Positions 62,918-64,000 of a stretch of 64,000 bases of DNA are shown here, piece after piece. The stretch is taken from NCBI GenBank assembly GCA_021173225.1, contig JAJOLK010000006.1:94251-158250 (forward strand). Reading direction: 5' to 3'. Below the pieces are notes generated by a model. That model was not told the DNA's origin, made no database searches, and saw nothing but the letters and a program-made list of their open reading frames with translations. The position numbers were made by a program, and so were the translations under genes. Positions within the stretch are counted from its first letter, which is position 1, and every line of letters starts with the position of its first letter. Source of the stretch: Phycisphaerales bacterium PN19_bin_20. GTDB lineage: Bacteria > Planctomycetota > Phycisphaerae > Phycisphaerales > UBA1924.

Positions 62918-63175
62918 GAAGTCTGCTTCCTTCCGGGGCCCGGCCCCGGTTCTTGGTTAAGACATTAGGCGCTCTGGCGGGCGAGTTCAACGTCGTGGAG
63001 CAAACTCCGAACCCGGGCATCGAGCGCGAGAGGTGGCCTCGACCGCGAGGCGGTGGCAGCAGCCATGATGGCCGAGTTGATGAGACGCCGCTAACCGGCC
63101 GTTGAGGCGTGAAAAAATCCCCTCATCGCCTCTATTCTTGGACATGCCACCTACGCAGGCTACCCTCAAAAGGTG

Positions 63176-63204
63176 AGCCGGGCACTCGTGGGCCCGGCTG
63201 TTTT
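63176..63204 (+). terminator. Terminator-like hairpin just upstream of a lipoprotein gene
   Basis: AGCCGGGC-actcgtgg-GCCCGGCT followed by GTTTT, 17 nt before ATG 63222. Confidence 0.55.
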
Positions 63205-63221
63205 CGTGGGAGTACTTAAGT

Positions 63222-63776
63222 ATGAAGAGCATCATTAAAACGTCCGGTAAGCGTCCGATGGTCCTGACGACCCTGGCGGTCGCCGCCTTGGCGTCGGGCC
63301 TGGTGTTTGGCTGTGACGAGAAGAAGCCCACGACGGTGAGCAGCGCAGCGACCTCGGCCGGCAAGGCAATGGGCGACGCGGGCAAAGCTATGAGCGGGGC
63401 CGTGGGCGATGCCGCCAAGGGCGCTGGCGAAATGGCCAAGGGCGCGGGCGACGCGGTGGCCGGCGGCTTCGGGAAGATCAAGGCCGAAGGGACCAAGTGG
63501 GTGAGCGAGACGGTTGAGAAGCAGTGGCCCGAGGCGAAGAGGAGCCTCGAGACCATGGCCGCCAAGGTCGGAGATATCAAGGATAGCGCGACGCAGACGA
63601 AGGCGCAGGGCCTGGTAAGCCACCTGCAGGCGAGGGTGCCGCAGGTGGAGGGGCTAGTCAGCAGGCTTAAGACCGCCGGCGAGGGCGATTACAGCAGGGT
63701 GATGAGCGAGGCCAAGAGCATGTGGGACACGTTCGTCAGTAAGCTGGGTGAACTGAAGAAGCTGATCCCGAACTGA
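63222..63776 (+). CDS. Putative small lipoprotein, Ala/Gly/Lys-rich helical repeats
   Basis: 'LAVAALASGLVFGCDEKK' lipobox; 'GKAMGDAGKAMSGAVGDAAKGAGEMAKGAGDAV' LEA/apolipoprotein-like pattern; SD GGGAG before ATG. Confidence 0.65.
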   Translation: MKSIIKTSGKRPMVLTTLAVAALASGLVFGCDEKKPTTVSSAATSAGKAMGDAGKAMSGAVGDAAKGAGEMAKGAGDAVAGGFGKIKAEGTKWVSETVEKQWPEAKRSLETMAAKVGDIKDSATQTKAQGLVSHLQARVPQVEGLVSRLKTAGEGDYSRVMSEAKSMWDTFVSKLGELKKLIPN

Positions 63777-63901
63777 GCTTTCGGCTGCTTCTGGGCGGAG
63801 GGCGCGCTCAGTTTTGAGCGGCTTCGGCACGGTCAGGCGGACGCCGCGCGAGAGCCGTGAGGCTTGACTCCGCGACCCGGAAGGATAAACTTCTTCCAGA
63901 T

Positions 63902-63975
<74 letters not shown>

Positions 63976-64000
63976 TTGCCAAGGTCGTCCAGAAACTGGC

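Overview
The window is a gene-dense, high-GC bacterial chromosome segment. Gene content (S46 peptidase, GldF/GldG-like ABC exporter with a DUF4340 partner, SpoIIE-type phosphatase, TolB/PD40 proteins) suggests a planctomycete-like organism, but that is inference. I read it as mostly housekeeping DNA: manA, rpsU, membrane pyrophosphatase, rny, a complete trpEGDCFBA operon, pstSCAB, hutI, lolD/lolC-like, an ECF sigma/anti-sigma pair, queC, metF, cspA-like, pnp, rpsO and two CAU tRNAs. No CRISPR array, prophage, IS element or rRNA was recognised. Most notable: (1) upstream of trpE there is an unannotated 28-codon GTG-start ORF with three consecutive Trp codons (WWWH). It sits behind a sigma70-like promoter and is followed by mutually exclusive hairpins, one of which could mask the trpE Shine-Dalgarno. 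This looks like a trp attenuator. (2) Short imperfect tandem repeats with a 15-bp (5-codon) period recur in unrelated genes, including in-frame insertions in conserved enzymes (QueC, a kinase ATPase domain), plus a 13-bp array abutting the trpA start. (3) A TolB-like gene is broken by one stop and two frameshifts. (4) A near-consensus promoter lies inside a ~730-nt G-rich non-coding region upstream of rny. (5) PstC carries a WD40-like insert. All calls were made by reading sequence; no database search was run.
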